The notes: a model not told the origin generated them from the letters alone. A stretch of DNA of 64,000 bases from Rhizophagus clarus (GCA_015698045.1 BLAL01000255.1:64501-128500); one strand, 5' to 3'. Counted from the stretch's first letter, positions 1 through 12,444 are shown. Numbers and translations are program-made.

Positions 1-39
1 ACTTGGTCGTTCGATCATATATTTTTGAACTTTAAAAAT

Positions 40-615
40 TAAAGTAATATTAAGAAAAATTCTCACGAATTTTTCTTAATCAATTTTATTAATCGGTCTT
101 TGAACTTTAAAGAACTAAACAATTAAGCGATATCACAAAAATTAAGCAGTATTAAAAAAAATTCTCGAGAATTTTTCTTAAAAACGTGACTTTAATTTAT
201 TAATCAGAATTAAAATAAGCAGTATCACATTTAAACTTTAAAATTAAGCAATATTAAGAAAAATTCTTGCGAATTTTTCTTAAGAACGTGACTTTAATTT
301 ATTAATTAAAATTAAAATAAGCAGTATCACATTTAAACTTTAAAAATTAAGCAGTATTAAGAAAAATTCTTGAGAATTTTTCTTAAGAACGTGACTTTAA
401 TTTATTAATCAGAATTAAAATAAGCGTTATCCCATTTAAACTTTAAAAATTAAGTAATATTAAGAAAAATTCTTGCGAATTTTTCTTAAGAACATGACGT
501 TAATTTATTAATCAGAATTAAAATAAGTGGTATCACATTTAAACTTTAAAAATTAAGAGATATCACAAAAATTAAGTAGTATCAAGAAAAATTCTCGTGA
601 ATTTTTCTTTAACAA
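40..615. repeat. Tandem satellite, ~103-bp unit with internal hairpin
   Basis: Five to six diverged copies of a unit of about 103 bp. The landmark ACGTGAC (or ACATGAC) recurs near 184, 286, 389 and 492. Each unit contains an inverted repeat, AAGAAAAATTC facing GAATTTTTCTT, that could form a hairpin, followed by a stretch ending in CAGTATCAC. No coding potential was seen. Confidence 0.85.
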
Positions 616-919
616 TCGTGATTTAGATCTATTAATCTCGCAAATATTTTGTTATCATTTATTTTCTTTTTTCTTTAAGAATACATTGTATAATTATCAA
701 ATATTTTCTAGTTGATTATTTAACGTAAATTAAGACTTTAAATATTACTATATTTTCAGTATGCAGATTTCTTATATTTCTTACTGTGAAGATGTTTGAT
801 AAAAATTCACATTAATAAATTAAGATTGCAATTATTAAAAATTTTTATGAAAAATTTATTTAATTTTTTTTATTATTTATTAGAAGAAAATATCAGGAAA
901 TTTTATAGGGCGAAAAATT

Positions 920-1605
920 GCGTAAGTTTACAATTTTGTAAGTTTACGAAAGTTTATGGCATAATATTTCGAAAAATTTCAAAATATTACATAAGTTTAC
1001 AATTTCGTAAGATTTATGTGATATTACGGTCAAAATATTACGCAAGTTTTCAATATCGTAAGATTTATGCAATATTACGGTCAAAATATTCTGCAAATTT
1101 ACAAAACTGTAAACCTACGTAATATTACGGTTGAAATATTTTGAAAATTTACGAGACTGTAAACCTGCGTAATATTACGGTTAAAATATTTCAAAAATTT
1201 ACAAGACTGTAAACTTGCATAATATTACGGTTGAAATATTTCAAAAATTTACGAGACTGTAAACCTGCGTAATATTACGGTTAAAATATTTTGAAAATTT
1301 ATAAGACTGTAAACCTGCGTAATATTACGGTTAAAATATTTTGAAAATTTACGAGACTGTAAACCTGCGTAATATTACAGTTAAAATATTTTGAAAATTT
1401 ACGAGACTGTAAACCTGCGTAATATTACAGTTAAAATATTTCAAAAATTTACAAGACTGTAAACCTGCGTAATATTACAGTTAAAATATTTTAAAAATTT
1501 ACAAGATTGTAAATCTGCGTAATATTATGGTTAAAATATTTTGAAAATTTATGAGACTGTAAACCTGCGTAATATTACGGTTAAAATATTTTGAAAATTT
1601 AATAT
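920..1605. repeat. Tandem satellite, 50-bp unit
   Basis: The landmark AAACCTGCGTAATATTACGG (with small changes) recurs every 50 bp at 1111, 1161, 1211, 1261, 1311, 1361, 1411, 1461, 1511 and 1561. The upstream part (920-1110) holds more diverged copies of related sequence with a longer spacing. A 108-residue open frame over the start of the array is only a translation of the repeat and is not called as a gene. Related AT-rich motifs recur at 11.65-12.05 kb. Confidence 0.9.
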
Positions 1606-2114
1606 TACTATTCGATCATTAAAGCTGCGTATGCAGTAGAACGTATACAAGGGGCATGTGATACTATTGAATAATCAAAAATAATATAAACACCTTTTCT
1701 TTTATATAAACACCTTTTTTTTAAGTTTGGGAAAATAAATTTATTTTTATTTACGAATTTTTTATTATTTACAATTTTTATGTTAAAATTAAAGTAAATT
1801 CTAATTTTTATTATAACTTAATAAAAAAACACACATTTGATATTTGTTCGCTACTATTTTATAAAATAGTACCCAGGCTATACAGCGTGGACGTCAGTAT
1901 TAGTCACAGCCCAAAAAAAATGTGAATCTCCAGCCGATATTTGGTACGAACTGGGCCTAGCTACTCACTTAATAAATAATAAAAAAACAAAAATAATTAT
2001 CTTTTACGATACATAAGTAAGTTTCTCCTTCTCCTACGATTATCATGCGTGACTAAAATTGATCAAATTTATCAAATTTAAAATATGAACGTAAATATTA
2101 ATTATAAATTTTAT
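1606..2114. other. No gene recognised; one GC-richer island
   Basis: AT-rich sequence without a convincing open frame. A GC-richer island at about 1870-1975 stands out from its surroundings and may be a remnant of the minus-strand gene fragment immediately downstream, but it holds an in-frame stop in its best minus frame and cannot be assigned. Confidence 0.4.
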
Positions 2115-2385
2115 TATAGTATAATTACCCAGCCTCTTCCAAAATCTTGTTCTAAATTCACGATAATATCTTTGGCCAGTACGCGTCCACAGCCACCACC
2201 CAGGGTTATCATTACGATAAAGGACATGGTTCTAAATATCAAAATCAGTTGAATATTTGATAAATACATTTAATTTATATGAATGTAGTTTTATTTATTT
2301 ACTTACATGGTAATCCCTGACGAGGTTCCTTCACTTTTGGCTGCACTGTTACCCAGAAACCCTCATTCAAAATATTCTATTTATT
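2115..2385 (-). pseudogene. Fragment of an unknown two-exon gene
   Basis: Two minus-strand stretches read like protein although neither is long. The upstream piece (about 2385 to 2307) encodes EGFWVTVQPKVKEPRQGLP and ends at a GTAAGT donor. The downstream piece (2231 to about 2118) follows a TTTAG acceptor and encodes residues rich in aromatic and basic amino acids, including GWWLW and FRTRFWKR. Joining them at the visible splice sites does not keep the frame, so the copy appears broken. The family was not recognised. The composition and context suggest a repeated, transposon-associated gene, but this is inference. Confidence 0.4.
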
Positions 2386-2564
2386 CTGATTCAATTAAAT
2401 GGATTGGTTAATTTGAATTTAAATTCTGGCTGATCCCAAACTCTTTCTGCTGATCCCTCTGTCTATTTTTTTCAGAGACATTTTTATCGTTTTTATTTCT
2501 ATTTCTCGAGTTTTTTGCCTAGCTAAGCTTGTTTTAGGGCTTAGTTAGGGCCTCTACTAACGTT

Positions 2565-3050
2565 ATGGAACCTCCTATATCTGAAGATCTTGACTTTTTA
2601 ACAGCTTTGGTTAGCCATAACTACGCTAAAGGCAACAAGTTGCGAAATGACCTTAAAAAGTGCTGCAAGCTGCTTTCGAAGCTCGTTACTGACCTTTCAA
2701 TAGTTTCTGAGCCTGCGACACATACTCAACTCATTACTAATGTTACCACTCTTTCTCGTATGATTTTGGACAGCTCTTTTTCTCTTGCCGTGTATCGTCG
2801 GCATATTACTATGGATGAACTGCATCTATCAATGTGGACACATAATCCAGATTTATCGAGTAATCTACACGAGGTTGCTCTTGCAGATTCTGTGATGATT
2901 GAACCAATTGTCAAGCTCCTCCCTAGGCTAAAGGTTTTTCCGCCCAAAAATACCAGAAATACCGCAGGAAAAATTTCCATTTACGACAGCTTATCATATC
3001 CATCTCCTTTTTCTTTGTTCCATTTTACTACACAACAAAGAAGTTCCTAA
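2565..3050 (+). CDS. Hypothetical protein, 161 aa
   Basis: An ATG-initiated open frame of 161 codons in a locally less AT-rich segment. Codon use looks like coding sequence over roughly the first 140 residues: mixed hydrophobic and charged, no low complexity, and no signal peptide or membrane segment. The last 20 residues, ending TTQQRSS, look less protein-like and may read past a lost splice site or natural end. No family was recognised. The opposite-strand open frame in the same place is a shadow. Transcribed-looking pyrimidine-rich sequence and a possible AATAAA signal near 3698 lie downstream. It may be the surviving ORF of a degraded mobile element. Confidence 0.4.
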   Translation: MEPPISEDLDFLTALVSHNYAKGNKLRNDLKKCCKLLSKLVTDLSIVSEPATHTQLITNVTTLSRMILDSSFSLAVYRRHITMDELHLSMWTHNPDLSSNLHEVALADSVMIEPIVKLLPRLKVFPPKNTRNTAGKISIYDSLSYPSPFSLFHFTTQQRSS

Positions 3051-4438
3051 CCTTCATCCTACGCGTTTGTGTGCGCTTCTTGGCCACAATCTGAATTAGA
3101 TTATTCTTTTTCGTATACGTATTTTTGCCTCCTGCTATTTTTAATTTTCTATTATTAGAATTTTCTTTTCTTTTTTCTTTTTTCTTTATAGATTTTTCTT
3201 TTCTTTTCTCTTTCTTTTTGTTTGAGTGCCTTTATCTTTATCTCATGAACCCTTTTTCTTGGCCTTACAATTTGCCTGAATACACTGTTTGTATGCCCTT
3301 CACCTTTTCATCTCCTTCAACCCTCTGCGTGATCTCACGTGACCTTGTATCTGATTGGTTTACTAACTTACTGAACCATAGATTGCCTCGGTTTAATCTT
3401 GTGTTGAGTTTGATGGGTCGTTTAATGGTGCTACTTAGTAATAGCTTTGGCAGGGTGGGATGTCGATTTTTATAGTGGGCGTGTTATCCGTTATTATGTT
3501 AGCATAGTTGCTTCTACTTTGGTTGGAATATATCAAGGGGGAAAATCTAGGGAAATTTAGTGTAATGCAATTATTCTTTTTAGATTAATTTTTATTACTT
3601 TATTTTTACTTAGGAGACTATATAGCTTTGTTTTTAGTTAGTTTTATTTTTCTGTTTCTTTTTAATGTGTTTAAATTGTATCAAATTAATAATAATTAAT
3701 AAAGATAAAGGTTTCTATGCCGCGTTTACCTTGAATTTAAATTCTTTCTTAAAGAAATTATAGATATTAGTCATATAAACCTATTGGCAACAGAGTCCCA
3801 AAAATCATAGCGGCTTCTACCATTAATATTGTAGTAGGCGCAGTTTCTGTCTCAGTGTATGTCAACAAGTTCATCCATCATAGCCCAGTTCCAATGGACG
3901 TTATAGTAGGAATGACGTGAACGTGTGTAGTGAGGCATTATTAGTTTAGATTTGATTTTTATAATTTGATTTTGGGATGAGTAAAAATTTGAAAGAAAGT
4001 CGTAAAATGTCACTTTAAATAAAATTTGAACAATACCTCTTTGGTTTGATTTTATTTCTCGTTTCAATTAAAATTTAATTTATTACACTTTTCATCATTA
4101 AACATATTAATTAAATCTCATACGGATATGAATTATCTAAATATAAATATCATGATTAAATCAAAAAATAAAAAAAATCTTAGTTTGATTTCAGTTTCAT
4201 TTCAATTAAAAATAATTGAAAATCATGTACATGTTTAATTGTTTTAAATATAAATATCAATATATCATATTTAAAAATAAAACAATTTATTATTAGCACA
4301 TTCTATTGAATTTTAAATATTTCGCATACATTTCTTAAAAAAATTAATTTTTTTTAATCAATTTAATTAAAAATAATTATATTCTGATTAAATATTTTGC
4401 GTACATTTCTTAAAAAAATCATAAAAAAAATCTTGTAC
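3051..4438. other. AT-rich stretch; possible polyadenylation signal at 3698-3703
   Basis: No supportable gene. The first 650 bp are pyrimidine-rich and could be the 3' part of the transcription unit that begins near 2565; an AATAAA hexamer lies at 3698-3703. From 3780 onwards the sequence is AT-rich with short diverged repeats such as ATTTTGCGTACATTTCTTAA (two similar copies, 4320-4420). Confidence 0.35.
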
Positions 4439-4634
4439 ATTGTACATGCAATTACTAAATATCATCCAGTTGTGATAAATAAAAAATTACGCAACACAAA
4501 TTCAACATAAATTCAACACAAATTTAACACAAATTTAACAAATTTAACGAAATTTGACCAAAATTAATAATTTTTTACCAGAATTATCAACACAAATTGA
4601 ACAAAAATTTCAGTCACGATTTATTTATGTTACA
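4439..4634. repeat. Inverted-repeat arm, partner of 10549-10736
   Basis: The reverse complement of this segment aligns over nearly its whole length with 10549-10736: both contain CATAAATAAATCGT, then TTGTGTTGATAATTCTGGTA, then ATTTCGTTAAATTTGTT, and end in GATGATATTTAGTAATTG. Small indels affect the number of AATTTGTGTT units. The arms bracket a KDZ transposase relic and a second broken gene, so they may be the subterminal inverted repeats of one larger element. No target duplication could be fixed. Confidence 0.65.
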
Positions 4635-4756
4635 CTCACGTTGTTAATAATTAAATAAATAAATCTGCATTTTATTTATGATATGCAAAACGTGACCATA
4701 AATTCTTTTAAGGATATAATTTTATTAAAATAAATCAAAACTCCTATATCAAGTGA

Positions 4757-7700
4757 CTAAAAAATATGTTTATTTACGAAATATTCATTTTGTTTATCAA
4801 ATCGAGGTACTATGTAAACGACACCATGTATAGACTCTATAGCTACAAAGTTATATAATTCTATCAATTTTAAGTGAGGACATCCATATAAATATGGGTT
4901 CTTTTTAAATTTAAAATTGTACCATTGAATTAATGCGAGATTTAGCAGTGGGTCTGTTAATACTTCTGCTAACAATAAGGCCTATAAATAATAAATATTT
5001 ATTAATACTTTTATAATAAATTATTACATAAATTGGAAAAATACCTGTCCATAACAAAGTCCTTTGTCTGATATATAATCATTTGATTCTTCAGAATCCA
5101 TTGAAATAGCTATGTTGCTAAACCATACTTTATTATGATACTGTTTGTGACACGCATTATGGCACTATTTTCCAGTGTTACCGATCTGTATATGTTTATT
5201 CAGATTTCACTAATAATTGTGAAACCATTAAGTAAATCTAGATATGAATCCAGACAACTTATAAATCTAGCAAAACCAGTCTGCATTTTATTGTCTATAG
5301 AATCTTTTTTTTTCATTAAAAAATGTATTTGCATTTTGTAAAGAGAATTCAAAGAGTCTTGCAGAAAATTTACAAGTGCGAGGTGTTTTTACCAGATTCA
5401 CCGAATGTTGAGACATTCTAATAAATATTGCTTAACGTTTTATCTATTAATTTAATTTTCATCTTAAGTTATATAATAAATATATACAATAAATAAATTT
5501 TCAAATACTTACAGTTCGTAAAAGCTGAGGTTCGACATCTTTTTTATTGCTAATTCGGTAGGGTATTTTAACGAAATATTTGTGAAGACTTTCATAAGTT
5601 TCTGTAGTATAGCCATTTATTGCGCCATAAGATCGTATTGAGTCAATAATATAATAAACCCATGAATGCAATTTAGGTAACTTCAAATTGGAAGGAGAAA
5701 CAAATTTAAAAGCCTTGACAAACATCTGGGCTCATCTATGTATTGCATCCTAAAATTTAAATGTTAATTTAATTTATTTAATTTAAATTTTCAATTTTAC
5801 TAAAATTTTAATACATACATTAAATTTCTCCAAGTCACTTTCACTAAATTCTTCATATCTACTTAAAATATACATTTCATTTCAATATTCGTACAATTTT
5901 GTAAGATCATCATTATTTACAAAATTATCTATTTCATTATTATTTTCATCATATAAATTATCAATAACAAATATCATGACTTTTATCAAACTTTGATATT
6001 CACTAGCAGTTAATCTTGCAATTGACTGCAGTCCATTGGAAAAAATTTTAATACTGGGAAAACGTAGAATTGCTGCTAGATGGCGATCTACTTCTTTAAC
6101 TAATTTATTACCATTAACATGTTGCAATTTTAAGATATCGCACGTGAAGATAATTTGATAACAAAATAATCCTAAATCTAAATGATGCATTCTGTCAGGA
6201 ACAGTAGCCAAGTAGATATTTATATTCCTTGATAATATAAATATTTATAATTAATATATATATATGTTATTATAATTATTTCTACTTTTGCATACTTACG
6301 GTAAATCCCAAAAAAAATTATGTACAGATTCTATGCAATCAGATCTTTGTGTATCATTTTCAAAATGTTTATGCATTTCATCATGAGTTCTTAGTATTAC
6401 ATCGTTAACCGATAAGTCTATATTTGCAAGATTTTCCCTTTTAACTAAACAGGAGTGACATGGAAAGTTTGAATTGGAGAATTTATAAACTAAACAAAAA
6501 CTTGCAACCTCCGGCCAATCTGCAATAATAGTTGAAACTCTAGGATAAAACCAGGTATTTTCATTATTTATAAAAAGGTCTATACCATCTTTTAATAAAA
6601 TAATTAGTTCTAGTAAATGACGTAAAAATTTATGAAAGGTATCACGAACCAGATCTTTATTTGCAGCTTCTAAAATTGGTAAATACCCCAAAAGTTGCTT
6701 TGCATCCTGTTTATTATGACGCCATATTGGGATATTACCTAATGTAATATATATTGGATGCAATTGACTTTTTCCTAATGTATCTGTAGTTGTTGCATCT
6801 GAATATAAAATAATTGATAATAATTTGGAACCAGTAGGTAAGGATTCTTGCGTAGTTTTCCACTATTTTCCAGTGTTTTGTTCACTGTAAATACTTTCTC
6901 TATTATACTATAAAATAATATAAACTAGGGAACGGGAACCATTATTAAGTCCGAAGTGTTTATGTCACATCCCTGCATTTTGCTAATATGCCCCCCATCA
7001 ATCTCGCTTAATTTGACGGTATGATTTCTGATAGACAGGTATTTACTCTTAATATTGACGTATCAAGAATGGTACTTTTACCAGACGGATATTCGGACAT
7101 TGCATTCAATTTGCATAGAAATATATAGTCCTTCATTACACTCCCGTTACACTTCAAACTAATAAATTAAAATAAATATTATTTAGATTATTGAATTAAC
7201 TAATATTTACTATTTACCTCATAGTTTTCGTAAGATAACGCAAAATTTTGTGTTATGTCAGGAATAGTTAAGATATTTTTGATGCACTGTATTAAGTTTT
7301 GATAATAAAGAAAATAATCTTTATCCTCATGTTTTGTTATAAGAACTTTACTAAATTCTAAATTAGAAAACTTCATATTATTCATAAATGCTCGTCTCTG
7401 TTCGATATTTTTTGGTAATGGTGATTCTGTAAGATTTGAATGTTTATTAAAAAAACGTATTATTTCATTACCACCTTTATTGTTTATTTTATATTTCGTT
7501 ACTAATAACATTAGATCTTTATAAGCATCATTAGGAAATTCTGTGCAAGTTTTGGTATTGAGATTTTTGGATTCTTCAAAAATTTCAGGCTCTTCAGATG
7601 AATCTAATATATTTTCAAAGTTACTATCTTCAAGGCTCATCTCTGATATTGCACTTCCAATACTGTCAAATGACATATTTTGTACATCATTATTATCATT

Positions 7701-7983
7701 CACCTAAAATTATAAACCAAATGAGTTAGTATAATTTGAGCTTTTTCTTAAGAGCTTTAAAAAGAATAATCTGAAATAACATAATTAACTCAACTTTATC
7801 ATTTTTATATTCACTACTTAGATTACTTCTTATATTCATTTCACTGCTATATTTTTCACTATCATTATTATCATCATCATCTTCTACTTCTACTTCTACA
7901 TTTTTTAAGCATTTTTGGGCGTGTTGAGTATATGCAAAGCGTTGACTGAATATTCGCATACAAAGGGGGCATTTGAAACTCAT
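4757..7983 (-). pseudogene. Plavaka/KDZ-type transposase, decayed
   Basis: A broken DNA transposase on the minus strand, read from 7983 down to 4757. The N-terminus carries a C2H2-like finger (CPLCMRIF...HAQKC, near 7970-7900), followed by an acidic region (7703-7200). A segment near 6840-6296 contains GSKLLSIILYSDAT and HPIYITLGNIPIWRHNKQDA, and 6211-5882 contains VPDRMHHLDLGLF, all typical of the Plavaka branch of Kyakuja-Dileera-Zisupton transposases. C-terminal blocks include YRISNKKDVEPQLLRTV (near 5530) and YIVPRFDKQNEYFVNKHIF at the end. Reading frames change between blocks; some breaks may be introns, but a TAG just upstream of the GSKLL segment replaces an expected tryptophan and other stops occur. 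The coding piece between 7200 and 6840 is lost or rearranged. A second relic of the family lies at 25.4-27.4 kb. Confidence 0.8.
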
Positions 7984-8157
7984 GTTGCTAAATTAACGCG
8001 TCAAATTTGATGAAAAGTATCAATTCACTATTCAATTTATATGAGATTTTGTGTGCTAATAAAATTATATTTCATTGTAAAAATTTATGAATTAATTGAA
8101 TGGATTACAATTGATTGAGTTATTTGAATAGATACGACTACGCAAATTTACGCATTA

Positions 8158-8376
8158 TAGCAAAATTTAAAATATGCGAAACACTCAGCAATTTTGCTGC
8201 CAGGAACTTGCCAAGTTCATGGACTGGCAAATCTAAAAATAAATGTAACAAGTTTATGATGTAACATATAAATATTGTTTATTATTTTGTTTACTATTTC
8301 AACTTGCCGGCAAACCTGCCAACCCGCGAACCTGACAGCAAAAGTGCTGAATGTTTCGCATATTTTGAATTTGCTG
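8158..8376. mobile_element. MITE, 219 bp, with ~40-bp TIRs and TA duplication
   Basis: The left end (TAGCAAAATTTAAAATATGC, continuing GAAACACTCAGCA) matches the reverse complement of the right end (CAGCAAATTCAAAATATGCG, continuing AAACATTCAGCA) over about 40 bp with a few changes. The element is flanked by TA at 8156-8157 and 8377-8378. The interior is unusually GC-rich and contains internal palindromic GGCAA/TTGCC motifs. There is no coding capacity. A TA duplication fits the Tc1/mariner-like superfamily, but the terminal sequence is not diagnostic. Confidence 0.75.
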
Positions 8377-8394
8377 TAACGGACTGTAAGAATC

Positions 8395-8600
8395 CAGATG
8401 GCTAATATGGCTTATTCAATCGGCTAATCATCTGATAATCAGCCGCAAATTTATTGGCTTAACTTATTTTACAATAATGGACGGATAATCAGCCACAAAT
8501 TTATGCGATAATCAGTTATAAGCATTCAAGATCACTATCAATCTGATCAGCCAAATGAGTTCACTGGCTGCAACTTTTTTTTGTCATGCATACAAGCCCC
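8395..8600. repeat. Short repeats, GATAATCAGCC motif
   Basis: GATAATCAGCCGCAAATTTA and GATAATCAGCCACAAATTTA recur about 50 bp apart, with several GGCTAAT and ATCAGCC words around them. The segment may be part of another small non-autonomous element, but terminal repeats could not be fixed. Confidence 0.35.
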
Positions 8601-9084
8601 AACATGTGTAACATCTTATTTTTTTATAAATGGGTGTTGATTAATACTTCAATTGTACTATATGCTTTTACGAGAGTTTTTTTAAAAATTCTCTCATGAA
8701 AGTGTTACAATTTTTTTTTCGTAATATCACGATACAAAATTTTTGCATTAGTTCATTCATTTTTCATAATATTTTGCATTAGTTTATCTATTTTTCGCAA
8801 TATTTTGCAAGTTTTTTTCTTTTTTAGTATAGAATGGCAGAAATGACGTTATGACAGCTTGCCTCCTTTTTCTAAACCTCTGGTTCATGTATTTCCCCTT
8901 TTTTGTATTTTTAGTTCCTCATTTTCAAATTTCTGGTTCATGTCTTTCCCCTTTTTCTCATATTTTTCTCCTTTAGTATTTCTAGTTCCTCTTCAAATTT
9001 CTAGTAATATCTTTTTCTCCTTTTCGAGTTTAGTTCATATCTCCTCCCTCATATATTATCCCGATGGCTACAAAACATGGTGAA

Positions 9085-10413
9085 AAATGAAATATTGATG
9101 ATAATGAAAGAATCTCAAGACGTAATACTGAGAAGTGTAGTGAAGCTGAGAAATGAATAAGATTATCAGACGATAATGTTGAAGGTATATATGACATGAT
9201 ATGTATCATATTTTTTATAAAAAATTATATAATATATAGTAAATTATATTTTATTGTTAAAGTTAATAAAAAAACAATAGAGAAACTATTAAGAACCAAT
9301 TCGCAGATAATTTCTAAGCTTGAAGTTCTTATCACCAGACAAAAAAATCTTGAAACCCGTCTCTCAGGCATAGAAAAAAAACTTAACGATGATAACAAAA
9401 ATAATAATACAATAAATCTGGAGTATATAAAGGTAATAAAGATGAATATTATTTAATGTAAACCTGAAATGCTAACCTCGTTTGATTAGAAACTTGTTAA
9501 GAAGATGTCAAAAATTTTATTTGAAAATTTTATTTATCCTTTGCAAGATGAGTACAAACTCGCTACCGAAAAATATTTAAAAGACGAAAACCAGAATTTA
9601 TATGCCAGTTCAAAAAAATCAATGGATTATTTTTTTCAAAAAAAAAATTGCCCCGACTGTAAGTTAAAGCAATTATGAATTTTATTAAATTTCATACTAA
9701 TATTTTTTTTAAATAGTTAGTACAACAACATAGAAGCATACGAGGAACGTTCATGTCTAGAGTCAAAGATATTATGTATTCTATTTTTGAAGCGACTGGG
9801 CATAAATTACCGTCTATTAACATTCAGGTTAGTCTGTCAAAGATTCAGGAATGAAAGAGTAAGCCAGAGGTGAAAAGATATTACAACAACCTATTTAAAA
9901 AGGTTAAAGATAGGTAACCTACGACATATATGTCGCTGATAATTGATAAGTTGTGAAAAAAAAATAAAAATCCCTCAAAAATACAAATAGCTTATGTGAT
10001 TAGCATATGTGAAACGTACTTAAATCCTAATAATCAAAACATTCAAATAAGCAAAAGTATAATGAAGTCAAAGATAATTAACAACTTAGTAAGTTTTTAA
10101 TTTACAATTTGCAAAATGTGAATTATTTGAATTACAGTTTATTTATTTATTTATTTATTTTTAGCAAAAGTTGGAAAATAGGGATAAATTTACACATTCA
10201 GACGACGATTCTCATGATGGTAATAATGTAGATAATGGTGGTGATGGAGCAGCTGACGCTGAAGCAGGTGCGGTTGATGATGGTGCGACTAACGATGGTA
10301 AGCCTAATGATGGTGCAGCTAATGATAGTGCGGCCAACAATGGTGCGGCTAACGATGGCATAGCTGACAATGATGTGACTCTTATAACATGGAGAGGGAA
10401 GGTCGGTATGTAA
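9085..10413 (+). pseudogene. Broken multi-exon gene, coiled coil plus acidic repeats
   Basis: Plus-strand coding pieces form a plausible but broken gene. A coiled-coil-like segment runs from about 9258 to 9450 (KLLRTNSQIISKLEVLITRQ, then LETRLSGIEKKL). A second piece near 9495-9660 contains SKKSMDYFFQKKNCPDC and ends at a GTAAGTTA donor; a third (about 9718-9830) contains QQHRSIRGTFMSRVKDIMYS. After that every frame has stops until 10168-10413, which encodes a low-complexity region with repeated GAANDG units. The function is unknown. It lies downstream of, and opposite in strand to, the KDZ relic and inside the same inverted-repeat pair, so it may have been a second gene of that element. Confidence 0.5.
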
Positions 10414-10548
10414 ATAGTTTATTAGAGAATTATGGGTTGCATAGGAAATAAATATTATTTTTTATATATATCACATGTAATAGCATTTTTTTTACCATAA
10501 TAATATAGTTTTAATAAATAAAATGGTTATTAATTCTTAACAATACGG

Positions 10549-10736
10549 GTGTGACATAAATAAATCGTAGCTGAAATTTGTGTTCAATTTGTGTTCAATT
10601 TGTGTTGATAATTCTGGTAAAAAATTTGTTAATTTTGGCCAAATTTCGTTAAATTTGTTGAATTTGTGTTGAATTTATGTTGATAATTTTTAATTTATCA
10701 CGAGGGGATGATATTTAGTAATTGTGCATATACAAT
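10549..10736. repeat. Inverted-repeat arm, partner of 4439-4634
   Basis: Reverse-complement partner of the repeat at 4439-4634. It holds several copies of AATTTGTGTT and ends in GATGATATTTAGTAATTG. The pair spans about 6.3 kb and is the best candidate for the borders of the KDZ-related element, although the extreme termini and a target duplication were not found. Confidence 0.65.
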
Positions 10737-10979
10737 TTCTGTAACGATGTACATGATATTTTAAAATGCAGATTTCTGTAATTTTACGATATCGTATTTT
10801 CTGGCCAATCAAAATTAGGTTGATCCTTGCATGTAATTTAATCATTTAATCATGCACGCGTTTTTGTCTTATTTATTTTTGTCTCTTATTTCTTTATTCT
10901 TTTGTTCAATATTTTTAATTTTTTTGTCTCTTCTTTCTATTATTTCTTTAATTATATACAATATATTTACATATATTTC

Positions 10980-11515
10980 ATAATTTATTGCTTTGCAGGT
11001 ATAGAAATATTTGTTTATTAATACTAATTATTTTCATTTTTTTTTACCTCTTTGTTACTTTATATCATAATACTAACAATAATATCCATGTTTCCTTTAT
11101 TCCTTTTTACTTGTACTTTAATACTAACGATACTAACAATACTAACAACATGTTTATTTTTTCCTTTCTCTTTATTTCTTTATTCTTTTGTTCAATTACT
11201 TTGCAGGTATAGAAATATTTATTTATTAATACTAATTATTTTAATATTAACACGTTTTTTTTTACCTTTTTGTTACTTTGTATCGTAATACTATGTTTCC
11301 TTTATTCCTTTTTACTTGTACTTTAATACTAACGATACTAACAATACTATCTACGTTTCCTTTATTCCTTTTTACTTGTACTTTAATACTAACAATAATA
11401 TCCATATTTCTTTTACTTCTTTTACTGTTTCTTTAACTCTTTTTACCTTAATACTAACAATACTAACAATATTTCTTTTATTTTTATATCTAATACCAAC
11501 GTTACTATAGCTGTT
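10980..11515. repeat. Diverged tandem repeats, pyrimidine-rich
   Basis: The block GCAGGTATAGAAATATTTRT, with TTATTAATACTAATTATTTT, occurs near 10997 and 11204. A second block, TTTCCTTTATTCCTTTTTAC followed by TTGTACTTTAATACTAAC, occurs near 11090, 11294 and 11355. Several open frames of 60-80 codons here translate the same low-complexity sequence and are not genes. Confidence 0.7.
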
Positions 11516-11649
11516 TCTCTTCTTTTTACATCTAATTGTATCGTTACTCTTTCTTTTTTTACTTTTATATATTCTGTATATAGTAATAAATACTTGTAAT
11601 TTTTATAATTTAATTCATATTATATCTAATAAAATATACATTATATAAA

Positions 11650-12055
11650 TTTATAGTACAAAAATGAATTTTGAAACATTACAAAATATTTATGTAAAAT
11701 TACAAATCGTCAAAATATTTTAAAAGTAACAAAATATTACGCAATAAAATTATACAATATTACGAACTGTAAAATTACGAAACTTTGCATATTGTAATAT
11801 TTCGAAATATTTTAAAAAGTTACAAAATATTACGCTTACGCAAACTTGTGGCGGGTCTAGAAACTTACGAAATATTATGTAAAATTACAAAATATTGTGA
11901 ATGCGTAAAATTATGGAATATTACAAACCGTAAAATTATGAAACTTTGCATATCATAATATTTCAAAATATTTTAAAAAGTTACGAAATATTACTCTTCT
12001 GCAAACTTGCAGTAGGTCTGGAAACTTACGAAATATTACGATGCGTAATCTTGCG
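11650..12055. repeat. Tandem repeat, ~160-bp unit, about 2.4 copies
   Basis: A segment beginning near 11771 (AAATTACGAAACTTTGCATA) returns near 11932 with few changes, each time followed by TTTTAAAAAGTTAC and then AAACTTGYRGYRGGTCT. The AAAATATT and TTACG words resemble those in the 50-bp satellite at 0.9-1.6 kb, hinting at common origin. Confidence 0.7.
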
Positions 12056-12444
12056 CAACTTTTTGCACTATAAAATTTCTTGATGAAGTTTTATCATGCC
12101 ATCCAATAACCTTAAATAAAACTTTTCAAAAATTCTAAAGTTTTACCTAGTTATACTATCTAGCTAATCTACTAGGTAAAACTTCAGTTATATGAAAAAA
12201 AAATAAAAAAATTATAAAAACTTTAACCATATATATTAAAAAAAAAAAATTTCATTACGATCTTATATTTAAAATAAAAAGAAAAGTTAATAAAAATATT
12301 AACAATAAAATAAACTAAAAGATATATATAAATTATTAATTACCTTTAATGACCAAAAAAAAAAAAATATTGGCAATTTAATTATAACTTATTAATAAAA
12401 AAATATATATATTATTAAAATCAAAAAATATAAATCTAAAAATC

